Assembly: GCA_937975525.1 (NCBI GenBank)
Contig: CALJUJ010000340.1
Coordinates: 1 to 5,300 of the forward strand
Source: an uncultured bacterium
Lineage (GTDB): Bacteria > Desulfobacterota > Binatia > HRBIN30
Direction: 5' to 3'
DNA length: 5,300 bases
Position numbers and translations under genes: made by a program. The notes beneath the pieces were generated by a model. It had not been told where the DNA came from. It saw nothing but the letters and a program-made list of their open reading frames with translations, and did no database searches. Shown here piece after piece: positions 1 to 5,300 of the stretch (positions are counted from its first letter, which is position 1; each line of letters starts with the position of its first letter).

Positions 1-566
1 CGCGTGCGGACGAGATGACACGCCACCCGGAAATGGCGCTCCGTCTTCGCACGCACGCGTGCGAGCAGCGCCCGAGGCTCGCCGCCGCGAACGCCCTCGA
101 CGTCGAAGCCGTACCCGGGCGCGACACCTTCGATCTCGGCGGCGAGCTCGCGCGGCCAGGTCGTCTGCTGCGCCCCCCGCGGCGTCAGGAAGCAACCAAC
201 CCGGGAACCTCGCACCGGCCGCGCAGGATAGGATGGCGGTACGCCCAGGAGGATCACCTCCCCGCCCGCTGCCGCGATGCGGTCCCAAACGCAGGGCCGA
301 TCGACGGCCGCGGCGGTGGCGATGGCGTAGCCGCCGTAGTCGTGCGCCCGCCGATTGCGGAATCCGTAGACTCCGAGCTCGCCGGCGTCGCGACCGCTCA
401 GCATGCACGCCCAGGCCGGCACCGTGATCGGCGGGTGACAGCTGCGCAGCGCGCCATGGCCCGCGGTACGCAGGAAGCCGTCGAGGTGCGGCATCTCGCT
501 CCGGTAGCGGTCGAAGAGCACCGCCGGCGCGGCGCAATCGAGCCCGATGAGTGCGACTCTTTGCAT
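1..566 (-). CDS. AlkP-superfamily phosphodiesterase / nucleotide pyrophosphatase-like protein (COG3379 type), 3' end cut off by window edge
   Basis: Translating the minus strand from the ATG at 566 gives 188 residues with no stop before the left edge. The start MQRVALIGLDCAAP is typical of COG3379 predicted phosphohydrolases/phosphomutases. D10 is the expected first metal ligand. PPITVPAW (45-52) places T48 at the usual nucleophile position, followed by MLSGRDAGELGVYGFRNR (55-72), a hallmark of this family. VWDRIAAAGG and GVPPSYPARPV further on also fit, as does the stretch ending FRVACHLV near the edge. Family members are usually about 450-550 residues, so roughly the first third is visible and the second metal site (Asp/His motifs) lies outside. 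No signal peptide is visible, so a cytoplasmic enzyme is inferred. The start lies 23 bases after the stop of the sulfatase-like gene and has no good Shine-Dalgarno; no other plausible in-frame start exists nearby. The substrate is unknown. Family assignment is confident, the reaction is not. Confidence 0.85.
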   Translation of the reverse strand, partial: MQRVALIGLDCAAPAVLFDRYRSEMPHLDGFLRTAGHGALRSCHPPITVPAWACMLSGRDAGELGVYGFRNRRAHDYGGYAIATAAAVDRPCVWDRIAAAGGEVILLGVPPSYPARPVRGSRVGCFLTPRGAQQTTWPRELAAEIEGVAPGYGFDVEGVRGGEPRALLARVRAKTERHFRVACHLVRT

Positions 567-589
567 GAAGCTGGGTTGCGCAGTCCGCC

Positions 590-1915
590 TCAGGCGCTCA
601 CGGCGCGCGCCGCCGGTGCGGGATGCACGCCCGCGAACCAGTCGAACAAACGTCGCCGCAGCGCATCCCCGCGCGCGACTTCGCCTTCGATTCGATTGCG
701 CTCCTCGCGCGGATCCTCCTCGAGATCGTAGAGCTCGTTGCGTTCGTCGGCGCACCAGACGAGCTTCTCCTTGCGGGTGCGAATGGCCTTCATGCGCTGG
801 TCCCAGCGATCCCAAGGCGCGTCGGGGAAGCGGCGGCGCGCGTCGAGCAGGTTCGGCCGGAAACGCTCGGCAATGGCGTAGCCGGGTCCGGCGCTGGCAC
901 GTCCCTTCGAGAACAGCGCCCGGCCCTGCATCTCGCTCGGCAGATCCAGTCCGAGCAAGTGCAGCACCGTCGGCGCGACGTCGACCGTCTGCGCGATCTC
1001 CTCGACGACGAAGCCCTCGGGGATTCTTCCCGGACAGCGCATCACCAAGGGCACGCGCAGGAGGTCGTCGTAGAGGCCGACTCGGCTGCCGAGCAGTCCG
1101 TGCTCACCGAAGGCTTGACCGTGGTCCGAGGTGACCACGAGCAGCGTGTCGTCCCACCGTCCCCGCTCGCGCAGCGCCGCGGCGATCTCCTCGACGCGTG
1201 CGTCGACGTAGCGCAGGGCGTTGTCGTAGTAGGCGATCAGCAGCCGGCGCTCGGCGTCGCTCAGGCGTTCGTCTCCGGCCGCATGTGCATCGACGTCTTG
1301 CGCGGTCGAGCGCAAGCGCAACGAAGCCGTCTCGCGATCGAGAAATGCCGGATCGATCGCGACGCTGGTGCGCAGCGGCAACCGCGTCTCGTCGTAGTGC
1401 ACGAAGGCGAAGAAGGGTGCCTCCACCTGCTCCACCCAGTCCCGCAGCGCCTCGTTCGTCCGCCGCCCGCCGGCGTCGGAGCGGCGCAGGATCCGGTCGC
1501 CGGCCCGACGGCCATAACTGACGGCGCGGTCGGCGATGCGGTTCTGGTACCGTTGGGTCGCGAACGAATCGAAACCGCGACCGAACCCGGACTCGGGCCC
1601 GATGATGCGGTTCGTGCAAAACGCCCCGGTGCGGTAGCCCGCCTTCGCAAGGATCTCGGGCAGGACCGGCAAGCTGTCGCCGAGGACCGGGGATTCCGCG
1701 TGGACGCCGTGCGCACTCGCGAAGCGGCCGGTGAACAGCGAGGCGTGCGCCGACGAGGACGACGGGGCGTTGCTGATCATGTGGGGAAAGCGCACCCCCT
1801 CCGCCGCCACCGTTTCCAGAAACGGCGTCGTCGGACGCGGGTAGCCGAGCGCGGAGCAATGGTCGGCTCGGACTCCCTCGAAGACCACCAAAAGGACGTT
1901 CAACTGATCACCCAT
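590..1915 (-). CDS. Sulfatase-like protein of the alkaline phosphatase superfamily with non-canonical active site
   Basis: This 441-residue protein has the full sulfatase layout. N-terminal strand LNVLLVV and VRADHCSALGYPRPTTPFL (15-33) open the fold. The nucleophile region NAPSSSSAHASLFTG is at 49-63. VVTSDHGQAFGEHGLLG (D264, H265) supplies second-site metal ligands, and the C-terminal signature ELYDLEEDPREERN is at 394-407. Several key positions differ from active sulfatases. The first metal Asp is Glu (E13), followed by Gly. The C/S-x-P-x-R formylglycine motif reads S53-S-S-A-H57. The HxxDPHxPY motif reads HYDETRLPL (173-181). The His expected near 277 is Ser. It is therefore unlikely to be a formylglycine sulfatase; a Ser-based phospho- or sulfo-transferase/hydrolase, or a non-catalytic relative, is possible. 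No signal peptide is seen. An upstream in-frame GTG at 1933 would add six residues, but it sits in a hairpin loop; MGDQLNVLL from ATG 1915 fits the family better. Its stop is 23 bases from the next AlkP-type gene. Confidence 0.88.
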   Translation of the reverse strand: MGDQLNVLLVVFEGVRADHCSALGYPRPTTPFLETVAAEGVRFPHMISNAPSSSSAHASLFTGRFASAHGVHAESPVLGDSLPVLPEILAKAGYRTGAFCTNRIIGPESGFGRGFDSFATQRYQNRIADRAVSYGRRAGDRILRRSDAGGRRTNEALRDWVEQVEAPFFAFVHYDETRLPLRTSVAIDPAFLDRETASLRLRSTAQDVDAHAAGDERLSDAERRLLIAYYDNALRYVDARVEEIAAALRERGRWDDTLLVVTSDHGQAFGEHGLLGSRVGLYDDLLRVPLVMRCPGRIPEGFVVEEIAQTVDVAPTVLHLLGLDLPSEMQGRALFSKGRASAGPGYAIAERFRPNLLDARRRFPDAPWDRWDQRMKAIRTRKEKLVWCADERNELYDLEEDPREERNRIEGEVARGDALRRRLFDWFAGVHPAPAARAVSA

Positions 1916-1923
1916 CGAATCTC

Positions 1924-1939
1924 GCGCCCGCACGGGCGC
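1924..1939 (-). other. Short GC-rich hairpin in the gap before the sulfatase-like gene
   Basis: A perfect 6-bp inverted repeat (gcgccc / gggcgc) with a 4-base loop lies in the 57-base gap between the metallo-beta-lactamase-fold gene and the sulfatase-like gene. On the coding strand the loop holds the alternative GTG start (1933-1931). The stem ends 8 bases before the ATG at 1915. No run of T follows on either strand, so it is not a convincing intrinsic terminator. It might slow translation start or stabilise processed mRNA ends; short stems of this kind also occur by chance in GC-rich DNA. Confidence 0.4.
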
Positions 1940-1972
1940 TGTCTCGCATGTCGCTCGGAAACCCTCTCGCTA

Positions 1973-3232
1973 TCAGAGCTTGCAAAGCCAGGTCCAGAAC
2001 TCGCGCATGTAGACGTCCGGATTGCGCGCCAGCCGAAATCGAAAGGACAGAACCAGATTGTCCCAGATCGCGTCGCCGTTGACCCCGGCCGCCACCATGC
2101 GCGACGGCACCTGCAGGCGCAGATTCCAGTTGTCGGCCTCGCCCTCGTAGATCCAATCGTCGTCGCGCGTGAAGTCGATCACCCACTTGCCGCCGTGCTC
2201 GCCGGTGACGTCCCACTGGGTGACGATGTTGACTCGCTCCGGCACCGACGGGTCGGACGCCAACAGCCCGCCGAAGTACGCCTTGAAGCGATCGAACAGG
2301 TCCGGCGGCGCCGGCGGCTCACTGTCGAAGTACTTCGCGACGTCGGCGCTGTGCTGCTTCGCCAGGGCCGCGATGTCGTCCATGCGCTTGCTCCAGTCGG
2401 GGGCCGGATTCCGGCGTTGCAGGCCCTCTGCCGGCGTCCACACATCCCCGGGATTCATCTGCAGGCCCTCGATGTCGGGAGCCTTCTCGCGCAGGACCTC
2501 GATCGCGTCCTGCGGCGTGTTGACGTAGTGCGGGGTGTTGAAGGGAATCTGCTCCTCGGCGAGCAGCGCGTAGTTGCCGGCGGCCGGGACGGCGCGCTTG
2601 GCGCGCACGAGCTGCGCCCAGTTGGCGAACTCCTCCACGTGCGCCCGCTTGGATGCCTGCCAGCGCTCGATCTTCACTTCCTCGGGGAAGTCGAAGCAGC
2701 CTGGGTACTGACTCGCGCCGGTGAACGTCAGAAAGGCGAGGTCGACTTCCTCCTCCTGACCGATGCGAGCCAACGTGGTGTCGTCGAGGTGGCAGTCGTT
2801 GACGTTGAGCACGGTCGTACCCTCCGTCTTGATCAGAATGGCGCTGTCGTCCCAGGGGCGATCCGGCGGGATCAGCTTCAGCTCCATGTCCGTGCCTTCG
2901 CAGTGGTAGGGCTCGCCGAACGCGAGCTCGACGATGTCGTCGAAGCCGCAGGCACGAATGCGCTCGAGGAAGCGCTTCTTGCGGTAGTCGGCGATCAGGA
3001 TCTTCGCGTCCTTGTTGATCTGCGCGAGCGTCGGCGGATCGAAGTGGTCGGGGTGCTCGTGAGAGATGTACAGGAAGTCGATCTTCGGCAGATCCTTCGG
3101 CGTGTGCACCAGCGGCGGATAGTGCCACCAGGCGCCATGGTAGGTCGGATCCACCATCCACGGGTCCATCAGCAGGTGCTTCCCGCCGGATTCGACGAGA
3201 ATGCATGCGTGTCCGATGTACGTCACCTTCAT
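1973..3232 (-). CDS. Metallo-beta-lactamase-fold protein resembling the non-Rieske part of CMP-N-acetylneuraminate hydroxylase (CMAH)
   Basis: The 419-residue product begins directly with an MBL fold, MKVTYIGHACILVES. Metal-binding motif SHEHPDH is at 57-63 (H58, H60, D62, H63), with later candidate ligands in NVNDCH (143-148). Compared from memory with vertebrate CMAH, similar blocks appear in the same order: an A/GHAC strand, DPW followed by HGAWWHYPP (23-40; CMAH has HGGWW), YISHEHPDHF (CMAH YISHLHSDHL), a VNDC/TVDC block, TGASQYP (171-177), and a C-terminal block with WDNL, RNPDVY and FW (390-413; CMAH WDEL, RDPDIY, FW). The C-terminal region (about 311-419) looks like the small SCP2-like module that ends CMAH. 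The N-terminal Rieske domain of CMAH is missing, and no Rieske C-x-H...C-x-x-H motif is present. Activity could be hydrolytic or, if the site holds iron, oxidative with a separate electron donor; hydroxylation of a sugar nucleotide is only an inference. The start has a strong ribosome binding site and follows the glycosyltransferase stop by 14 bases. No signal peptide. Confidence 0.85.
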   Translation of the reverse strand: MKVTYIGHACILVESGGKHLLMDPWMVDPTYHGAWWHYPPLVHTPKDLPKIDFLYISHEHPDHFDPPTLAQINKDAKILIADYRKKRFLERIRACGFDDIVELAFGEPYHCEGTDMELKLIPPDRPWDDSAILIKTEGTTVLNVNDCHLDDTTLARIGQEEEVDLAFLTFTGASQYPGCFDFPEEVKIERWQASKRAHVEEFANWAQLVRAKRAVPAAGNYALLAEEQIPFNTPHYVNTPQDAIEVLREKAPDIEGLQMNPGDVWTPAEGLQRRNPAPDWSKRMDDIAALAKQHSADVAKYFDSEPPAPPDLFDRFKAYFGGLLASDPSVPERVNIVTQWDVTGEHGGKWVIDFTRDDDWIYEGEADNWNLRLQVPSRMVAAGVNGDAIWDNLVLSFRFRLARNPDVYMREFWTWLCKL

Positions 3233-3240
3233 TGATCGTT

Positions 3241-3246
3241 CACCTT
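3241..3246 (-). promoter_or_regulatory. Ribosome binding site of the CMAH-like gene, abutting the glycosyltransferase stop codon
   Basis: The coding strand reads TGA AAGGTG AACGATCA ATG. The Shine-Dalgarno AAGGTG starts immediately after the glycosyltransferase stop and is 8 bases from the ATG at 3232. This fixes the start of the CMAH-like protein and suggests that ribosomes finishing the upstream gene re-initiate here, so the two proteins are probably made in linked amounts. Confidence 0.75.
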
Positions 3247-4407
3247 TCAGGCCGCGATGTCCGCGGCGCGCCCGAGCTCGAGTTGTTTGCTGCGGGCGAT
3301 GTCGAGATAAAGCTCTTCCATCTGGCGCACCATGGCGCGCGCCGAGAATCGCTCGACGACGATGTCGCGACCGAGGCTCCCCATGGCGACCATTCGTTCG
3401 GGGTCCGCGATCACTCGAGCCACCGCTGCCGCGAGCGCGTCCGGATCCTTCGCGGGCACCAGAAGCCCGCTCGCCTCGTCGCGCACCACTTCGCCGGTGC
3501 CGCCGACGTCGGTCGCGACGACCGGCAAGCGCATCGCCATGGCCTCGAGAACCGCGTTGGACATACCTTCGTCGTGCGATGACAGCACGAAGACGTCGAA
3601 CGCGGACAAGACCTCCGGCATGTCGCTGCGGCTGCCGAGCAGCGTCAGGTGCTCGCCGAGGCCCAGATCTCCGACGAGCCGTTGGAGGACGTCGTCGAGC
3701 GCGACTTCGCCGACGATCACCGCATGCACGTCGGGCCGGTGCTGCCGCACCGTGCCGATCGCGCGAATGAACTCTTCGACCCCTTTGCGCGTTCGCATGC
3801 GCGTCACGATGCCGATCACCGTGCGACCAGGGGGCAGGCCGATACGCGCCTTGTAGTCCGCCGCGGCGAGCGGCTGGAAGCGGTCCGTGTCGATCCCGCT
3901 CGGAATGACCGGCATCTTGTCGAGCGCACAGCCTTCGTCCTCGTGGACGAAACGGCGCACCGCCTCGGCGTTCGCCGTCACCCGGTCGGCGAGCGCGTTC
4001 CCGACGCGCGCCATCAGCAAGTCGCCGCCGCGCATCTCATGACAGCCGCGCTTGCTGCAGAGCACGACCGGCACCCGCGCCAGACGCGCCGCCATCGATC
4101 CGACGAAGTTCGCCCGCAGCAGGTAGTTGTGCACGATGTCGAGGTGGCGCTCGGCGAACGAGCGCCGCAGCGCCCACACCCGGCGCGCCAGCCCGAGGCC
4201 GCGGTAGCCTTCACCGGCGGCAGGGCTGAGCACTTCCACGCCCGTGGCCCGGACCGCGTCGAGCAGCTCGCCCTCCCCGCTCAGACAGTAGAACGTCGGA
4301 GCGAAACGCTCGCGGTCGAGGAAGCGCATCACCTGCACGAGGTGCGTCTGGCTGCCGCCGACGATCATCGAGTTGATCACGTAGCCGATGCGAATCGGTG
4401 CGCCCAT
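3247..4407 (-). CDS. Family 4 glycosyltransferase (GT-B fold)
   Basis: This 386-residue protein transfers a sugar from a nucleotide-sugar donor to a glycan or lipid-linked acceptor, probably at the inner face of the membrane. The N-terminal Rossmann half begins IRIGYVINSMIVGGSQTHL, with the GT4 glycine pair at 17-18 in the acceptor-side loop. VIPSGIDTDRF (167-177) is the classic linker motif into the donor-binding half. There VTRMRTRKGVEEFI carries R203 and K208, expected to contact the donor diphosphate. SSHDEGMSNAVLEAMA (276-291) contains the E-x7-E motif (E280, E288), and LPVVATDVGGTGEVV follows. Length is normal for GT4 and all key residues are present, so it should be active as a retaining enzyme. 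The ATG at 4407 is chosen because AAGGA lies 9 bases upstream; an in-frame GTG at 4425 would sit on top of that site. Cys120s-region RGCHEMRGGDLL varies in the family. Donor and acceptor cannot be read from the sequence. No membrane segment or signal peptide. Confidence 0.93.
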   Translation of the reverse strand: MGAPIRIGYVINSMIVGGSQTHLVQVMRFLDRERFAPTFYCLSGEGELLDAVRATGVEVLSPAAGEGYRGLGLARRVWALRRSFAERHLDIVHNYLLRANFVGSMAARLARVPVVLCSKRGCHEMRGGDLLMARVGNALADRVTANAEAVRRFVHEDEGCALDKMPVIPSGIDTDRFQPLAAADYKARIGLPPGRTVIGIVTRMRTRKGVEEFIRAIGTVRQHRPDVHAVIVGEVALDDVLQRLVGDLGLGEHLTLLGSRSDMPEVLSAFDVFVLSSHDEGMSNAVLEAMAMRLPVVATDVGGTGEVVRDEASGLLVPAKDPDALAAAVARVIADPERMVAMGSLGRDIVVERFSARAMVRQMEELYLDIARSKQLELGRAADIAA

Positions 4408-4416
4408 CACCTGCGT

Positions 4417-4421
4417 TCCTT
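4417..4421 (-). promoter_or_regulatory. Ribosome binding site of the glycosyltransferase gene
   Basis: The coding strand reads GGAAGGAA followed by CGCAGGTG and ATG. AAGGA is 9 bases before the ATG at 4407 and lies in the 19-base gap after the beta-helix gene stop (TAG, 4429-4427). It supports the ATG start over the GTG at 4425, which overlaps this site. Confidence 0.65.
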
Positions 4422-4426
4422 CCACC

Positions 4427-5300
4427 CTACCGGCCTCGACCCAGATCGATCCCGTCGACCGCGAAGTAGTGATAGCCCGAGTCGATCGGGCATTCGTCCG
4501 GCCAGCCGTTCGGATCCGTGCTGCCCAACGGCACGTCGAGCTCGGCCGAGCACGGCGTCAGATCCACCGCCGGGCTGGTATCCTGCCACAGCCGGAAGTC
4601 GTCGTCGGCGAAACCCGGACCGCCCAGCTCGTCGTCGGCGCCGTCCGGGTCGACCAGCTCGGGATCGGCGAGGATGTCCGAATCGCACCGCGGCGTGAGG
4701 CCCGGCAGCCCGTCGGCGACGACGTTCCCGCCGCACACGTGGCCTTCGAGCGAGTTCGCCTGGACGAGGATGCCGAGCGCGTTCGCGGCGACCACGTTGC
4801 GCTGCACCCGGCTCCCCGTCGCCGATAGCGTCTGGTCGATCACGCTCGAATCGCGCGGCAGGGCCATGCCGAGGGGCGGCTCGATCAGGATCGACAGCAG
4901 TCCCCGCTCAGAGTCGGCATCGGCGACGACGCGGTGGCGTGCACCGCTCTCGGCGATCTCGACGACGGCGCCGCCAAGGAGGCTGCGGCTCGCTTCGATG
5001 CTGCCGAGCCAGAGGTCGAGCACCTCCTCGCCCGCCGCGTGGGGGCGGTCGAGGCGGCCGAGCGGCACGGCACTGCCGCCGACCGTCACACCGTTCTCAC
5101 CGTTGCCGTAGACGGTGTTGCCGGACACCTCGCTTCCCCTGGTTGCCTGCAACTGAACGCCGCCGGTGCCGTTGGCGTAAACCAAGTTGTTGACGACGCG
5201 TCCAGCATCGGCGCCGCGAATTTCGATTCCTCGGCGTTGGTTCGAGAATACGACGTTGTTGCGCACGACGGCGCGATCGGCGCCGCTGCGGATCTGGATC
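4427..5300 (-). CDS. Right-handed parallel beta-helix repeat protein, C-terminal part (5' end beyond the window)
   Basis: The frame is open from the right edge to TAG at 4429-4427, giving 290 visible residues. A GTG at 5266 is internal, because the repeat pattern continues upstream of it. Visible residues 1-69 form three consecutive coils of about 23 residues with the PbH1 pattern (GIEIRGAD...VVNNLVYANG, GVQLQATRG...VSGNTVYGNG). A coil-like region resumes near 162-197 (GSRVQRNVVAANALGILVQ, GGNVVADG) after an insert. The end, DPELVDPDGADDELG...DDFRLWQDTSPAVD...DSGYHY, is the standard terminal cap of secreted polysaccharide-lyase-like beta-helix proteins, with an acidic loop that may bind calcium. 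Four cysteines (189, 205, 250, 270) would suit an exported protein with disulfides, but the signal peptide would be off the window. No PEP-CTERM, autotransporter or other anchor follows the cap. Catalytic residues cannot be assigned; it may be a lyase, epimerase or simply a carbohydrate-binding surface protein. Confidence 0.88.
   Translation of the reverse strand, partial: IQIRSGADRAVVRNNVVFSNQRRGIEIRGADAGRVVNNLVYANGTGGVQLQATRGSEVSGNTVYGNGENGVTVGGSAVPLGRLDRPHAAGEEVLDLWLGSIEASRSLLGGAVVEIAESGARHRVVADADSERGLLSILIEPPLGMALPRDSSVIDQTLSATGSRVQRNVVAANALGILVQANSLEGHVCGGNVVADGLPGLTPRCDSDILADPELVDPDGADDELGGPGFADDDFRLWQDTSPAVDLTPCSAELDVPLGSTDPNGWPDECPIDSGYHYFAVDGIDLGRGR
5093..5300 (-). repeat. Three tandem PbH1 coils of about 23 residues
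   Basis: At the protein level three units align at a spacing of 23 residues: (G)IQIRSGADRAVVRNNVVFSN, GIEIRGADAGRVVNNLVYANG and GVQLQATRGSEVSGNTVYGNG. Each has a G-hydrophobic-x-hydrophobic strand, then V-x-x-N-x-V-hydrophobic-x-N with an inward Asn ladder. DNA identity between units is limited, so these are diverged structural repeats and not a recent tandem duplication. Confidence 0.8.

Noticed and set aside
15..731. Plus-strand open frame of 238 codons near the left edge
   Set aside because: It opposes the COG3379-type gene, whose family motifs are clear on the minus strand, and its own product is Arg-rich without any domain.
590..1915. Classical formylglycine arylsulfatase
   Set aside because: The C/S-x-P-x-R modification motif is absent; the region reads S-S-S-A-H.
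1924..1939. Intrinsic terminator between the CMAH-like and sulfatase-like genes
   Set aside because: The stem is short and is not followed by a T-run on either strand.
623..3235. Very long plus-strand open frame (870 codons) running antisense to both the sulfatase-like and the CMAH-like genes
   Set aside because: It has no recognisable domain and low-complexity Arg/Val/Asp-rich composition, and it spans a gene junction. Long antisense frames are expected where GC-rich third positions exclude stop codons on the opposite strand.
3649..4698. Plus-strand open frame of 349 codons opposite the glycosyltransferase and beta-helix genes
   Set aside because: It is antisense to two well-supported genes, is His/Arg/Pro-rich with no motif, and is explained by the same GC bias.
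4427..5266. Reading the beta-helix gene as a complete 279-residue protein starting at the GTG at 5266
   Set aside because: The frame stays open to the edge and the upstream codons encode another copy of the 23-residue coil, so this GTG is an internal Val codon.

Overview
The window is a compact run of five co-oriented genes, all on the minus strand, so transcription runs from the right edge to the left edge. Base composition is high GC with strongly GC-biased third codon positions. Gaps between genes are 14 to 57 bases, and there is no tRNA, rRNA, insertion sequence, CRISPR array or obvious promoter or terminator. This fits the interior of one operon. The taxon cannot be fixed from sequence alone. 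The mix of a surface-polysaccharide glycosyltransferase, AlkP-superfamily enzymes and a secreted beta-helix protein in a GC-rich background suggests a deltaproteobacterial, myxobacterial or Binatota-like environmental bacterium, at low confidence.

In transcription order the genes are: (1) the C-terminal part of a right-handed parallel beta-helix protein (5300 to 4427, runs off the right edge); (2) a family 4 glycosyltransferase (4407 to 3247); (3) a metallo-beta-lactamase-fold protein (3232 to 1973) that resembles the non-Rieske part of CMP-N-acetylneuraminate hydroxylase (CMAH) along its whole length; (4) a sulfatase-like protein of the alkaline phosphatase superfamily with several altered active-site positions (1915 to 590); (5) the N-terminal third of a second AlkP-superfamily protein of the COG3379 phosphodiesterase/nucleotide pyrophosphatase type (566 to 1, runs off the left edge).

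The likely theme is assembly and modification of a cell-surface or exported glycan. The glycosyltransferase would add a sugar, the CMAH-like protein could modify a sugar or sugar nucleotide, and the two AlkP-type proteins could transfer or remove phosphate- or sulfate-type groups. The beta-helix protein is of the carbohydrate-binding or carbohydrate-cleaving fold class. Genes 2 to 5 show no signal peptide, so those steps look cytoplasmic. The most unusual elements are the Rieske-less CMAH-like protein and the sulfatase-like protein with a non-canonical active site.
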